This document shows positions 48,399 to 58,564 of a stretch of DNA of 64,000 nucleotides, one piece after another. Both the position numbers and the translations under genes were made by a program. Every line of letters starts with the position of its first letter. Position 1 is the stretch's first letter. Below the pieces are notes generated by a model. It worked only from the letters and a program-made list of their open reading frames with translations, made no database searches and was not told the DNA's origin. The DNA comes from Geminocystis herdmanii PCC 6308 (GTDB taxonomy: Bacteria; Cyanobacteriota; Cyanobacteriia; Cyanobacteriales; Cyanobacteriaceae): NCBI RefSeq assembly GCF_000332235.1, contig NZ_CM001775.1, positions 4,016,272 through 4,080,271 of the forward strand. The letters are read 5' to 3'.

Positions 48399-50219
48399 AT
48401 GGAAGATACGATCGCACAACGGTATAAAATAATTAAAACTCTTGGTAGCGGTGGCTTTGGGGATACATTTTTAGCCCAAGATTTACAAATGCCTTCGGGA
48501 AGACAGGTTGTCATCAAAAAACTTAAACCCTTTCATCAAAATAATATCTCGATCGAGCTAATTCAAGGATTATTCGAGAGAGAAGCCAAGGTATTAGAAG
48601 AATTAGGACAAAATTGCTCTCAAATACCCACTTTATACGCTTATTTCACCGAAAATGAAGAATTTTATCTTGTGCAGGAGTATATTGAAGGGAAAAGTTT
48701 AGCGGAATTAGGGGCAATTAGTAGCGCCCAGTGTGAATCAATTTTGTCATCTTTACTCAATACTCTTAAATATATCCATAGCAAAAACATCATTCACCGA
48801 GATATTAAACCCGAAAATATTATTATTCGTGACTTCGATAAATTGCCCGTCTTAATCGATTTTGGCGCAGTGAAAGAAAGTATGGGGGCGGTAAGTTTAA
48901 GTAGCGGTTCAAGCATAAGCTCTGTAATCGTTGGTACGAGGGGATTTATCCCCCCAGAGCAAACCACGGGAAGAACGGTTTTTAGTAGCGATTTGTACGC
49001 CCTGAGCTTAACCATGATTTACAGTTTAACAGGAAAGTATCCCATCGAGATTCCTAATAATAACATCACGGGAGAGTTAGACTGGCAAAGCTATATCCCC
49101 AATTTACCCTCAAATTTAAGGCTAGTATTAGAAAAAGCCTCAAAAATCGACTTAAATCAAAGGTATCCCACTTCTCAAGCCATGTATGAAGCCTTACACA
49201 TGAGTCAGATTAATACAGTGGCAGTTATTCCCCAAAAATCCCCCATTAATTTTACTAAAGAGAAAGAAGTTATTGAGCCTTCTCCTGTTATTCCTTATTC
49301 TGTTAATTCTTCTCAAAATAATAATAATCTAATCATTGCGATCGTAACTGGATTATTCGTCGCTTTAGGAGTATTAGGAGGTTTTTTTATCCTTCAAAAT
49401 ATGAATCAAACCCAAGAAAAGTTAGCAGAAATTGAGCAAGAAAAACAGAAAAATGGGGCAAAATTACAAGGGGAAAAAACAATAAATTCAGATACAGATT
49501 TAATCGGTACTTGGGAAGGAACATTTATTAATGTGCCTAATTCTCAGTTAATAATTGAAAATCAATCAGGAAATTTTTTTAGTGGTACTTTAATAACGAA
49601 AGGAAAAGAAGGAAAAATCTATCATTTAGCTGTTGAAGGAGACATTAATCCTAATACAAATAAAATTATAATCAGAGAAGTCCAAGTTTTATCAAAACCT
49701 AGCTCTGGAATTTGGTATTTAGGTATTAATACTGGAATATTCTCTGTTAATGAAAATCAAATGTCAGGCAATGGTACAGATTCAAAAGGAAATAAATATT
49801 TGTGGAGTTTTCAACGAATCGGACGGGAAATACAAAAAGTAAACCAAAAATTTCAGACGGAAGAAAAACCTCTTACTATAAACCATAATAATAATGATTA
49901 TTCAGAACTTAAAAATTTTATTGTTACTCATTATCAAAGTTTAAATAATAGACAATATCAAAAAACTTGGAATAATTTAACTGATAATTTTGTTAATAGT
50001 TTTTCTTATCAAGATTATCAAAATTGGTGGGATAGTGTTTCAGAAATTATGTTAGATAATGTAGATATTATTTCACAAAATAAAGATGATGCTCGTGTAA
50101 AAGTCGATTTAAAATATAGAATGAAAAATGGAAAAATTGTGAAAGATAATAAGCCATATATTGACTTAATATGGAGTGATGAAGATTCTCAGTGGTTTAT
50201 CGATCGAAAATCAAATTAA
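48399..50219 (+). CDS. membrane Ser/Thr kinase with extracytoplasmic C-terminal domains
   Basis: 606 residues from the ATG at 48399 (MEDTIAQRYKIIKTLGSGGF), preferred over an upstream TTG. Kinase: LGSGGFGDTF, Lys in VVIKKLKP, HRDIKPENI, DFGAVKE, and a PPEQ activation end. Then Pro/Asn-rich linker, one membrane helix (NNLIIAIVTGLFVALGVLGG), and a periplasmic part with a beta-rich region (DLIGTWEGTF...) and a C-terminal nuclear-transport-factor-like domain (~510-606, FIVTHYQSLNNRQYQKTWNN). Unlike the kinases at 1574 and 3249 it lacks the Cys motif and pentapeptide repeats. It probably senses something outside the cytoplasm. Confidence 0.92.
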   Translation: MEDTIAQRYKIIKTLGSGGFGDTFLAQDLQMPSGRQVVIKKLKPFHQNNISIELIQGLFEREAKVLEELGQNCSQIPTLYAYFTENEEFYLVQEYIEGKSLAELGAISSAQCESILSSLLNTLKYIHSKNIIHRDIKPENIIIRDFDKLPVLIDFGAVKESMGAVSLSSGSSISSVIVGTRGFIPPEQTTGRTVFSSDLYALSLTMIYSLTGKYPIEIPNNNITGELDWQSYIPNLPSNLRLVLEKASKIDLNQRYPTSQAMYEALHMSQINTVAVIPQKSPINFTKEKEVIEPSPVIPYSVNSSQNNNNLIIAIVTGLFVALGVLGGFFILQNMNQTQEKLAEIEQEKQKNGAKLQGEKTINSDTDLIGTWEGTFINVPNSQLIIENQSGNFFSGTLITKGKEGKIYHLAVEGDINPNTNKIIIREVQVLSKPSSGIWYLGINTGIFSVNENQMSGNGTDSKGNKYLWSFQRIGREIQKVNQKFQTEEKPLTINHNNNDYSELKNFIVTHYQSLNNRQYQKTWNNLTDNFVNSFSYQDYQNWWDSVSEIMLDNVDIISQNKDDARVKVDLKYRMKNGKIVKDNKPYIDLIWSDEDSQWFIDRKSN

Positions 50220-50220
50220 C

Positions 50221-50328
50221 TATACTTGGCGAGGGCATAATTTGAGTTTGGTGAAGGTAGGCAAAAGGCAAGTAGGCAAGAGGCAACTATACATTTTGCA
50301 ACATCAGATTATAACCTTGATGAGTATA
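50221..50328. mobile_element. 108-bp MITE-like element, copy 1
   Basis: Starts TATACTTGGCGAGGGCATAA and ends TTATAACCTTGATGAGTATA; the ends are imperfect inverted repeats (TATACT...AGG..ATAA). The second copy at 61516-61608 lacks an internal 15-bp GGCAAGTA-type unit. It follows the kinase stop codon directly. Confidence 0.85.
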
Positions 50329-50457
50329 ATTAATTTGGAATTAACAGACATTCACACATTTTAATTTAGCTCGATCGAGTTACAGCATAAAAAGTATGAA
50401 ATTTGTATTAGATGTCAATGCCAGTGTTGCGTTAAGAATATCTATGTTTTAAGATAA

Positions 50458-50751
50458 CTAGAAAACTTCTAATTTGACTTTCATGTTTGCTTTAGCAATC
50501 ATCTTTAATAATTTATCCACACTAAAACGGGAAATATCGACATTCATAAGATTACTAATTCTAGGCTGGGTTTCATTAAAAAATTGTGCCGCCTCTGATT
50601 GAGTCCAACCTTTTTCTAAAATAAATGAGCGCAATTCAATTATTAAATCAGTTCTTATTTTTAAATTCATAGCCTCTATAGGGCTAAATCCCAAATCTTC
50701 AAAAACATTATCGCTACCTTTTGTTACTTGTATTTTTTCTTCCGTAATCAT
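50458..50751 (-). CDS. XRE-family antitoxin (HigA-like)
   Basis: A 97-residue helix-turn-helix protein: MNLKIRTDLIIELRSFILEK, then the HTH GWTQSEAAQFFNETQPRISN (~49-68), matching the family of phage-derived-toxin partners. It lies 2 bp downstream of the remains of its toxin gene (50754-50957). It may still act as an orphan repressor or protect against related toxins. Confidence 0.82.
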   Translation of the reverse strand: MITEEKIQVTKGSDNVFEDLGFSPIEAMNLKIRTDLIIELRSFILEKGWTQSEAAQFFNETQPRISNLMNVDISRFSVDKLLKMIAKANMKVKLEVF

Positions 50752-50753
50752 TT

Positions 50754-50957
50754 TTACAAATCCTCTCTTAATTTCATCATTTGTTGATACCGTTTTTTCC
50801 CTAACTCAATATCCTTTTTTGACGTTTTTTGAGTTTTTTTCCCAAAGGCATGGAGTATATAAACTGCTTCTGGAAATCTTGCTACATAAAAAACTCTATA
50901 AGTATCTCCAGTCCAAATTCTAATCTCCTCAGTACAATTCGATCGAACCTTAAATGC
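50754..50957 (-). pseudogene. N-terminally deleted higB/RelE-type toxin
   Basis: Open segment ending EEIRIWTGDTYRVFYVARFP, EAVYILHAFGKKTQKTSKKD, IELGKKRYQQMM... TAA: this is the C-terminal two thirds of a phage Gp49-like/HigB toxin (…TYRxxYxxxF…VYVLHAFxKKxxKT…). Upstream the frame runs into TAG and no start is present, so about 40 N-terminal residues are gone. It is followed 2 bp later by the intact antitoxin gene. Confidence 0.75.
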
Positions 50958-51038
50958 CTAATTTCTCAATAAACGATCGAACTTGACTATAAAAATTAAT
51001 CAAATACTCATTACTCATTACTTTTTACTTCTTAATTT

Positions 51039-52565
51039 TTATGCACCTACGGCTTCTTTGGCTGCATACATCACCTCAAGGGTAATTTCATTAAAGCCTC
51101 TTTCCCTTGCAAATTTTTCGGTATTGCGTTTAACTTTACCTCGCACAAAACCCGGTACTTTATTTAATTCTCCTTGGGCTTCTCGATTCCAGTTTAAGTC
51201 AGAGTCGGCGGAGATACCTTTAGTTATAACTTCTTTGGTGTCATGACCGCCAAAAATTTCTAAAAGATGATCTTCCATGCCTAAAGTAAAGGAATTATAG
51301 ACTAAATCGGTGATCTGGTTCGTGCCTTCATAACCTAAGAAGGGTTTATAACCGATGGGGAAGTTTTGAATATGGATAGGCGCAGCAATGACTCCGCAAG
51401 GAATATTTAAGCGTTTGCCTACATGGCGTTCCATCTGTGTTCCAAAAATCGCTGAGGGTTCAAGTTTGGCGATCGCATCAGCAATTTCTCCATTATCTTC
51501 ACTGATTAACACATTATCACAATATTCGCTCACTTCCTGACGAAACCAGTCCGCATCATATTTGCAGTAAGTACCTGCTAACACCACATGAATCCCCATT
51601 TCCCGTGCTAAAATTTTTGTCATCGCCACGGCGTGGGTGTTATCTCCGAAGACTACGGCTTTTTTACCTGTTAAATTCTGACAGTCGATCGATCGAGAAA
51701 ACCATGCAGCCTCAGATACATACAAGGTTTGATGTTCGATAAAGTCCTCATAATCAACATTAGCACCTTGGGCGTTAATCACTTCTTGAATTTTGCGAAG
51801 ACAACGGGCAGTTTCCACCACTCCCATGGGGGTTATATCCACATAGGGCATATCAAATTCTTTTTGCAGATAGTTAGCCGTCATTAAGCCTAATTCTCTG
51901 TAAGGCACAAGGTTAAACCATGCTTGGGGAATTTTTTTCAAATCGTGAACGGAAGCGCCATCGGGAATAATAAGATTAATGTCAATGTCTAAATCTGCCA
52001 TTAATTTTTTCAACTCTCGACAATCATGGTTATTGTGAAAGCCTAAAGTAGAAATTCCAATAATATTAACGGAGGGTTTGGGGGTTTTTTGGGTGACAAT
52101 ATCGCCTTTTTTCTGTGCTTTGGCAATGTAATATTGAATGATTTGTTCTAAAGTTCGATCGGCGGCTTGTAATTCATTAACACGATAATGGTTAACATCA
52201 GCTAACAAGACATCTCCTTTAGAATCAATCTGGGCGCGTGCCACAAAATTTTCTAAGTCTTCCTGTAAAATACTAGAGGTACAAGTGGGAGTTAAAACGA
52301 TTAAATCGGGGCTTTCTTCTCTATCTTTACGGGTAATATTATCAACAACTTTCTCTTGTGAACCTCTCGCTAAAACGTTTCGATCGACTACACTAGCAGT
52401 AACAGGGGTAAAGTCTCTTTCCCGTTCCAACATCGATCGCATTACGTTAAAATAATCATCACCGAGGGGTGCGTGCATGATGGCATGAACATTTTTGAAA
52501 GAACTAGCAATTCTGAGAGTTCCAATGTGTGCAGGACCTGCATACATCCAGTAAGCTAATTTCAT
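51039..52565 (-). CDS. chlB: light-independent protochlorophyllide reductase subunit B
   Basis: 508 residues from the ATG at 52565, the normal length; an in-frame upstream ATG (52646) would add 27 residues not seen in the family. [20 protein letters not shown] at the start, [16 protein letters not shown], the nitrogenase-like Fe-S ligand region, and a C-terminal [21 protein letters not shown] are characteristic. With ChlN it forms the NB-protein that, supplied by ChlL, reduces protochlorophyllide in the dark. chlL and chlN are not in this window. Confidence 0.97.
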   Translation of the reverse strand: MKLAYWMYAGPAHIGTLRIASSFKNVHAIMHAPLGDDYFNVMRSMLERERDFTPVTASVVDRNVLARGSQEKVVDNITRKDREESPDLIVLTPTCTSSILQEDLENFVARAQIDSKGDVLLADVNHYRVNELQAADRTLEQIIQYYIAKAQKKGDIVTQKTPKPSVNIIGISTLGFHNNHDCRELKKLMADLDIDINLIIPDGASVHDLKKIPQAWFNLVPYRELGLMTANYLQKEFDMPYVDITPMGVVETARCLRKIQEVINAQGANVDYEDFIEHQTLYVSEAAWFSRSIDCQNLTGKKAVVFGDNTHAVAMTKILAREMGIHVVLAGTYCKYDADWFRQEVSEYCDNVLISEDNGEIADAIAKLEPSAIFGTQMERHVGKRLNIPCGVIAAPIHIQNFPIGYKPFLGYEGTNQITDLVYNSFTLGMEDHLLEIFGGHDTKEVITKGISADSDLNWNREAQGELNKVPGFVRGKVKRNTEKFARERGFNEITLEVMYAAKEAVGA

Positions 52566-52706
52566 AAAACAGTATCTCCGTGTAGGTAAGCAAAAAATCT
52601 TCTTTTTTCTAGTGTGCAATTTTCTTTGACCTTCGGAGATTTTCATTTACAAATATTATTATTCGGGGTTGCCTTATAGAACCCATTTGGTATCTATGAT
52701 GTAATG

Positions 52707-53168
52707 TTAGGAGAAAATCTTTATAATTTTCATTATAATATACTTTAGTAGATCGATTAATAAATAATTTCTACTTATTTCTTTTAATAGTTTATTTAAT
52801 TGATTATGATTTTTCCATAATTTAACAGTTGCATCTTTATAAATTTTTGCAATAAAAGGAGGTTGATTTCCAGTGGTAAAATTATCTATTTTTTGAATAA
52901 CACCACTAAAAATATTGATCATTTGAGCCGTATTAAGATTAGCAGACACAAGAGTAAAAACGGGAGCATTAGAATAAGCCATAGCTTGAATTTCTAAGTT
53001 ATTTCTACCGATATTGCTATCTTTAGTTAAAATAATCCAACCTTTTTGGCTAACAATTGGTAGTCATTCTATATCTGGTGAATAAAGAGTCGGCAGAGGA
53101 ATATTCAGATACCGTGAAGCATCTGTGACTGAATAGGTAGGTGTATTGTATATGTCCAATTCCCAACT
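52707..53168 (-). pseudogene. fused remnant of a DUF433-antitoxin / VapC45-like toxin pair
   Basis: One minus-strand frame reads SSWELDIYNTPTYSVTDASR and YLNIPLPTLYS, the start of a DUF433-type antitoxin, then continues without a gap into PDIE, a TGA (53064-53066), LPIVSQKGWIILTKDSNIGR and a helical C-terminus, the end of a PIN-like VapC45-type toxin. The antitoxin's C-terminal half and the toxin's N-terminal half are deleted. The TGA stands where Trp is common, so it is probably a single TGG-to-TGA change. The whole lies between chlB and ppc. Confidence 0.55.
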
Positions 53169-53204
53169 TGATGTAATCCCTAATCCCTCATTCCTCATTC
53201 TGCA

Positions 53205-56200
53205 TCAACCCGTGTTGCGCATCCCTGCGGCGATACCGTTAATCGTTAACAACGCACCGCGCAATAATTCATCTTTGCTATAACGGAAGTGGATTAAACC
53301 CGCTTTGTCTTGACTGGCATATTGTCTTAAGCGCTTGAGTAGGGATACTTGTAAAAATCCAAGAGGTACGATCGTACCATTCCGCAACTGCACTGAACGT
53401 TGTAATTCAGGGTCATTATCTAGTAATCGCTCTTGTTCATTAATTTTTAGGACAATTTCACGACTAAGATAATATTCCTTGGCAATTTGATTAAATACCG
53501 TCTGAAAACGCTCTTTATCTTCGGGTTTTGCCAATTCTTCTACATAATGACTAGCCATCTGCAAATCCACCTTAGAAAGAGTCATCTCAGCTTTAGAAAT
53601 CACCATCTTAAAGAAAGGCCATTTTAAATAAAAATAGCGCAATAACTTCAAATTTTCCTCTGGTTCTTGATTTAAAAACTCCTGTAATGCTGTACCCACA
53701 CCATACCACGCTGGAAGCAAGAAACGGCTTTGAGTCCAACTAAACACCCAAGGAATGGCGCGCAGAGAAGATATATCTTTTTTGCCACTGCTACGACGAG
53801 CAGGGCGAGAACTTATTTGTAACTTACTAATTTCTTCGATGGGAGTCACCGATAAGAAGAAGTCGATAAAATCGGGTTGCTCATAAATTAGCTGACGATA
53901 GGCTTTACGAGAGGAAGCCGAAATTTCTTCCATGATGTCATTCCAAGGCTCAATATCATCAAAACCGCTACCGAGTAAACTAGCTTGAATCACTGCGGTA
54001 CTGATAGTTTCGAGGTTATATAATGCTAACTCAGGTAAGGAATACTTGGAGGCTAATACTTCCCCTTGTTCGGTAATTTTGATTCTACCATCGATCGTGG
54101 AGGTAGGTTGGGCTAAAATAGCCGCATAAGCAGGTCCTCCTCCTCGTCCTACAGAACCACCACGTCCGTGAAATATTTTGATATTTAATCCATATTTATC
54201 GCCAATTCGAGCTAAGGTTTTTTGTGCTTTATGAATTTCCCAGTTACTGCTCAAAAATCCTGAATCTTTGTTACTGTCAGAGTAACCTAACATGATTTCT
54301 TGTAGGTTTTTGGGGTTTAAATCTGGTAAAACTAAGTTGGAAGCTGATTTGACTACATTTGGATAACCTCCGCCTAAACAAGCTCTATATAAAGGTAATT
54401 CAAACAATTCTGACATTACCATGGGCGCTCGTTTTAAGTCTTCTACGGTTTCAAATAATGGCACGATACCAATACTTGTAATTCCTAAAATGGGATCATA
54501 TAATCCTGCTTCTTTTGCCAGTAACAACACTTCTAATACGTCACTGACATAGTTAGTCATGCTGATAATATAGGTGTGACAAATATCTAAACCAAATTCT
54601 ACCTGTAACGCCCTTAAAATTCTCATGGTTTCGATCGTCTCGGCGGTGGCAGGAGAAAAAGGCACTTCATTAGGAATTAAAGGGCGACGGGTTTTTAACT
54701 CTTGTACTAACCATGTGGTTTTTTCTGCTTCTGATAATTCGTTATAGGGTTTATCTAATACTCCTAAATACTCAGCAATTTCATTAAGTGCGTCGGAGTG
54801 ACGGGAGGAGTCTTGACGAAAATCTAAGGGAGTGAGATGAAAACCAAAAATTTCTACTTGAGTGATTAAATGATTTAATTCTTTGCACTTTAACCCTGTA
54901 TTTTCAATGTTAGATTTTATCAGATTAAGGTCTTCTAATAAGTCCAAACTAGAGGGATAGAGGTTATCATCTTTTTCTGCTAGTTTAATCGATTTTCTGG
55001 TTTCAGGGTTGGATAAGGCTTCATTTCTTTTTTTCGTATTTTTCAACCTTTCCTCAATATAAGCCAATTTCAAACGATAAGGTTCTTGACGATAGCGAAC
55101 GTAAAGTTTATCATATACTTCAGGCATTCTAATACGATCGCGCTCTAGGGAATCCAACAATTCAGGTACAACATTACACCAGTGTAAAGACAAACTCAGA
55201 ATATCATTGAGTTGTTCCATAGACTTTAAATATTGATCAATAACTAGATTACGCTGATAACAAGCCGTTGACCAAGTTACTTCTGGAGTTACAAACGGAT
55301 TGCCATCTCGATCGCCCCCTACCCATGAGCCAAAATAACAAAAGTTGTGAGTAGGAGGTTTTAAAAGGGGGAAGGTACTATGTAAAGCCTGTTTTAAACG
55401 AACAGATAACTCAGGTAAAGTGTTAAAAAGTACCTCTTGGAAATAATGTAAAGCGTAATCAACTTCATCTAATACCGTTGGCTTAAATTGATGGAGTTCA
55501 TCTGTTCTCCACCATAAACGAACTTCTTCCATTAGGCATTCTCGATAGTTTTCCGCCTCCCAAGAATTAGTTAAACCCATAGCGCGGAAAGACTCCTCCG
55601 CCAAATCCAATTTTTCCAAAAAGTTAGAAATACGCCGTTGTTTTTTACGGATAGTATGACGCACAATTTCTGTAGGGTGAGCAGTAAAAACTAAGCTAAT
55701 ATCTAATTGCTCAAGTAATTGCTGAATTTTTGGCGGTGGCATATTTAACTTTTGTAAATAAGGGAAAAGCCAATGAAAAGTACCACCACTAGCTGGATTC
55801 GCTGTAGGATTAAAATAACTTTGATTTTCTTCAGTCTTAGTCAAAACAGAAGCATTATGTTTTTTAGACTCAGGGGGTTGAATAGCGTTAACTTGATCTT
55901 CTGTTGTGGTACGGCGAATCAGTTTTTGAGTTCTTTGTTCGTAATGTTGTTCAACAATATTAATTAACTGAAAATATAAGGCAAAAGCGCGCGCAGCTTT
56001 GATGGCATCATCTAATTCTAACTGTTCGATCCATTTACTCACAGAAATTTCTTGTATTTGATTTGTCTGTCCTTCAGGAGAACAAGCGGACTTCAGTTTA
56101 TCTAATAAATCGACTAATTCACGTCCGCATTCATTCGTTAACACGGACTCCCATAAATTCTCAACTAATTTTAATCGGTGACGTAACAATAATTCGGAGC

Positions 56201-56255
56201 TAGAATAAATACTCAATTCTTCTGTGTAGTTAGTTGTAGTTGCTGAAGTCATCAT
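53205..56255 (-). CDS. ppc: phosphoenolpyruvate carboxylase
   Basis: About 1016 residues from the ATG at 56255 (a TTG 17 codons earlier is in frame). [12 protein letters not shown] (catalytic His ~195), [10 protein letters not shown], the [12 protein letters not shown] loop, [13 protein letters not shown] and the C-terminal MRNTG needed for catalysis are all intact. It fixes bicarbonate onto PEP to give oxaloacetate, the main anaplerotic reaction in cyanobacteria. Single gene; a remnant of a toxin-antitoxin gene follows it. Confidence 0.97.
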   Translation of the reverse strand: MMTSATTTNYTEELSIYSSSELLLRHRLKLVENLWESVLTNECGRELVDLLDKLKSACSPEGQTNQIQEISVSKWIEQLELDDAIKAARAFALYFQLINIVEQHYEQRTQKLIRRTTTEDQVNAIQPPESKKHNASVLTKTEENQSYFNPTANPASGGTFHWLFPYLQKLNMPPPKIQQLLEQLDISLVFTAHPTEIVRHTIRKKQRRISNFLEKLDLAEESFRAMGLTNSWEAENYRECLMEEVRLWWRTDELHQFKPTVLDEVDYALHYFQEVLFNTLPELSVRLKQALHSTFPLLKPPTHNFCYFGSWVGGDRDGNPFVTPEVTWSTACYQRNLVIDQYLKSMEQLNDILSLSLHWCNVVPELLDSLERDRIRMPEVYDKLYVRYRQEPYRLKLAYIEERLKNTKKRNEALSNPETRKSIKLAEKDDNLYPSSLDLLEDLNLIKSNIENTGLKCKELNHLITQVEIFGFHLTPLDFRQDSSRHSDALNEIAEYLGVLDKPYNELSEAEKTTWLVQELKTRRPLIPNEVPFSPATAETIETMRILRALQVEFGLDICHTYIISMTNYVSDVLEVLLLAKEAGLYDPILGITSIGIVPLFETVEDLKRAPMVMSELFELPLYRACLGGGYPNVVKSASNLVLPDLNPKNLQEIMLGYSDSNKDSGFLSSNWEIHKAQKTLARIGDKYGLNIKIFHGRGGSVGRGGGPAYAAILAQPTSTIDGRIKITEQGEVLASKYSLPELALYNLETISTAVIQASLLGSGFDDIEPWNDIMEEISASSRKAYRQLIYEQPDFIDFFLSVTPIEEISKLQISSRPARRSSGKKDISSLRAIPWVFSWTQSRFLLPAWYGVGTALQEFLNQEPEENLKLLRYFYLKWPFFKMVISKAEMTLSKVDLQMASHYVEELAKPEDKERFQTVFNQIAKEYYLSREIVLKINEQERLLDNDPELQRSVQLRNGTIVPLGFLQVSLLKRLRQYASQDKAGLIHFRYSKDELLRGALLTINGIAAGMRNTG

Positions 56256-56396
56256 GTTTTTATATATCTTACTTAATTTATGGGCAGGGTTCTTAGTTAA
56301 GGGCAAATTCAGAAAATCAGTTATGTACTCCTTAAAGACGATCGGCTTAAGCTAACAGTTATGATACTCTAATTACAGTGAATCAGAGTCAAAATT

Positions 56397-56598
56397 ACCT
56401 CAGTTCGACATAAAGAAAATGATGAAAACTAGACAGGTGGACAAGTGGACAAGTGGACAGGTAGAAAAATTCCCAATATTTGTGGGTTTTAAAAATAATT
56501 TTATTGACTCAAAAAAAACACAATCCTCCTGTCTGCCTGTCTGCCTGTCTGCCTGTCTTCCAAGTCAGCCCTCACCTATTTTTATATCGAACTCAGGT
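56397..56598. mobile_element. MITE-like element, second copy of the 39134 family
   Basis: Starts ACCTCAGTTCGACATAAA and ends with the complement of ACCTGAGTTCGATATAAA: 18-bp inverted ends with two mismatches. AAAATT flanks both sides (56391-56396 and 56599-56604). It contains CAAGTGGA and TGTCTGCC tandem repeats. Relative to 39134-39337 it is inverted. It lies upstream of ppc, whose promoter it may affect. Confidence 0.88.
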
Positions 56599-56720
56599 AA
56601 AATTATATATCGTTTCATGAAAAATTCTCAATTTACGCTCATTAACAAGACAATCTTACAATCCTAACGTTAAAAATGTTTTCCATACAGTTTTGTCTGA
56701 TACATTTTTTCAAATTATAC

Positions 56721-56986
56721 TTAGAAGTTGCCTCATAGTCTTTATCGATTAGGGAGATAGGAGTTAGGAGACAGGAGATAGGAGACAGGAGATAGGAGAA
56801 ATACTGAAACATCAAGGTTTTGATGGTGTTAATAGATAGAATAAGTATAGTTGTATTTTTAAAAATAAGGTTAAAAGTGTTGAATTTTTGAATAAAAATC
56901 CTTAAAACTGCGCACTTTTTGGTTAATGTATTATATCTAAACCCTTGATTTTAATAGTCTTCTGATTTATTCAGCAAACCCTAATT
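56721..56986. repeat. ~265-bp repeat element, second copy of 10693-10933
   Basis: Shares TTGCCTCATAGTCTTT, AATACTGAAACATCAAGGTT, AATAAAAATCCT and GCAAACCCTAATT with 10693-10933 in the same orientation; the left end is more decayed and AGGAGATAGGAGACAGG repeats expand it. Its right end forms part of the nadA stop codon. Confidence 0.75.
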
Positions 56987-57953
56987 ATGACATGGCTAAC
57001 ATTTTTTGAATGGGTTTTAAGGCTTTAACTCTTATTGACTCAGGGATATTAATTTCTGGGGTGCGATTTTTTAAGGCTAAGTAAACTTTTTCGAGGGTAT
57101 TTAATCTCATGTGAGGGCATTCGTTACAAGCACAGTTATTCTCTGGCGGTGCTGGAATAAAGAATTTTTCAGGTGCTTCTTTCTCCATCTGATGAATTAT
57201 ACCCGGTTCGGTGGCAATAATAAACTCACGGTTGGCACTTTTGATGGCATATTTTAAGAGTGCTGTGGTTGAGCCAATATAGTCGGCATGGCGTAAAATA
57301 TGAGTTTCACATTCAGGGTGTGCCAGTATTTCCGCTTGGGGATGTTGTACTTTTAACTGAATAATTTTTTTTTCGGAAAAAGTCTCATGAACAATACAAC
57401 TACCGTTCCATAGTATCATATCTCGTCCTGTTTGCTCCATGACATAACGACCTAAATTTCGATCGGGCGCGAAGATAATGGGTTGATTTTCGGGAATTTG
57501 TTGTACAATTTTAACAGCATTGGAACTGGTACAAATAATATCACTCAGGGCTTTTATTTCGGCACTACAGTTAATATAAGAGATGACGATATGCTGTGGA
57601 TATTGGGCTTTGAATTGGGCAAATTTATCGGCAGGGCAACTATCAGCTAATGAGCATCCTGCGTTTAAGTCGGGTAACAAAACTAACTTATCAGGATTGA
57701 GGATTTTTGCGGTTTCTGCCATAAAGTGTACTCCTGCAAATAAGATCACATCGGCGGATGTACTTGCCGCTTGTTGTGATAATCCTAGGGAATCCCCGAT
57801 ATAATCTGCAATGTCTTGAATGTCTGCTTCTTGATAATAATGGGCTAAAATTACAGCATTTAGTTCTTTTTTGAGCAGTTCGATCGAGCTAAATAAATCA
57901 TCGGGAATATGGCTTAAAGAGAATTGATTCGGGGCAATAGTGGCAGTAAACAC
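56985..57953 (-). CDS. nadA: quinolinate synthase
   Basis: A 322-residue Nad[21 protein letters not shown] (~34-53), the Fe-S cysteines at CSLADSCP (~99-105), [20 protein letters not shown] and the C-terminal CACNECPHM are present. With L-aspartate oxidase it makes quinolinate for NAD synthesis using a [4Fe-4S] cluster. It starts with GTG (57951-57953) behind AAGGATAAC. Its stop codon overlaps the end of a dispersed repeat. Confidence 0.95.
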   Translation of the reverse strand: MFTATIAPNQFSLSHIPDDLFSSIELLKKELNAVILAHYYQEADIQDIADYIGDSLGLSQQAASTSADVILFAGVHFMAETAKILNPDKLVLLPDLNAGCSLADSCPADKFAQFKAQYPQHIVISYINCSAEIKALSDIICTSSNAVKIVQQIPENQPIIFAPDRNLGRYVMEQTGRDMILWNGSCIVHETFSEKKIIQLKVQHPQAEILAHPECETHILRHADYIGSTTALLKYAIKSANREFIIATEPGIIHQMEKEAPEKFFIPAPPENNCACNECPHMRLNTLEKVYLALKNRTPEINIPESIRVKALKPIQKMLAMS

Positions 57954-58123
57954 AATTAAGAGTTATCCTTTTAATAAGTTATTATCATTATCTTACCCCA
58001 ATTATAGTATTTTTTACCATAAGTCAGCAAACAGCAAAAATTATAACTTGAATGTTGTTTGATTACCAAAAAAATATAAAGAGATGCTAGAATGAACAGG
58101 AACATTTAGCATATATAAGTATT

Positions 58124-58417
58124 ATGAACGATAAAGAAAAATATCAAGGCGAAATGGAAGCTAAACTGCAAGAGTGGGGAGCAAAATTAGATGGTTTGAA
58201 AGCCAAAGCCGATGAAGTTGGAGAAGGTGCTAAAGGTGACATACATGGTAAAATCGACACTTTAAACGCTAAAAAAGCAGAGTTGGAAGCCAAATTAGTT
58301 GAGCTTAAATCTTCAGGAGATGATGCTTGGCAAAGTTTAACGGCTGGTTTTCAACGTGCTTGGGATGAATTAAGTCACTCTTTTGAAGATGCTATGTCGA
58401 AATTTTCTCAAGAATAA
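58124..58417 (+). CDS. small coiled-coil protein, unrecognised
   Basis: A 97-residue, Lys/Glu/Ala-rich helical protein: heptad-patterned WGAKLDGLKAKADEVGEGAK and KAELEAKLVELKSSGDDAWQ, ending in a WDELSHSFEDAM amphipathic helix. No membrane or signal sequence. Related short coiled-coil proteins occur in many cyanobacteria, without an assigned role that I know. Confidence 0.7.
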   Translation: MNDKEKYQGEMEAKLQEWGAKLDGLKAKADEVGEGAKGDIHGKIDTLNAKKAELEAKLVELKSSGDDAWQSLTAGFQRAWDELSHSFEDAMSKFSQE

Positions 58418-58523
58418 TTCTATTTCCCAAAAGTGAAGGATAAAATTGATTGAAAAGGTGTTAGGGGTTAGGTAAAATCGAAGGAAAAACGAGAATGAAT
58501 GAGTAATAAGTAAAAAAAGAATT

Positions 58524-58562
58524 AATTCTCAATTCTCAATTCTCAATTCTCAATTCTCAATT
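58524..58562. repeat. ATTCTCA heptamer array
   Basis: Five tandem ATTCTCA units between the coiled-coil gene and the polA stop codon; typical cyanobacterial short tandem repeat. Confidence 0.75.
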
Positions 58563-58564
58563 AA

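Noticed and set aside
50983-51246. 87-codon plus-strand frame overlapping the 3' end of chlB
   Set aside because: Antisense to a well conserved region and without an RBS.
56419-56667. 82-codon frame MMKTRQVDKWTSGQ
   Set aside because: As above: made of the element's tandem repeats and runs out beyond its end.
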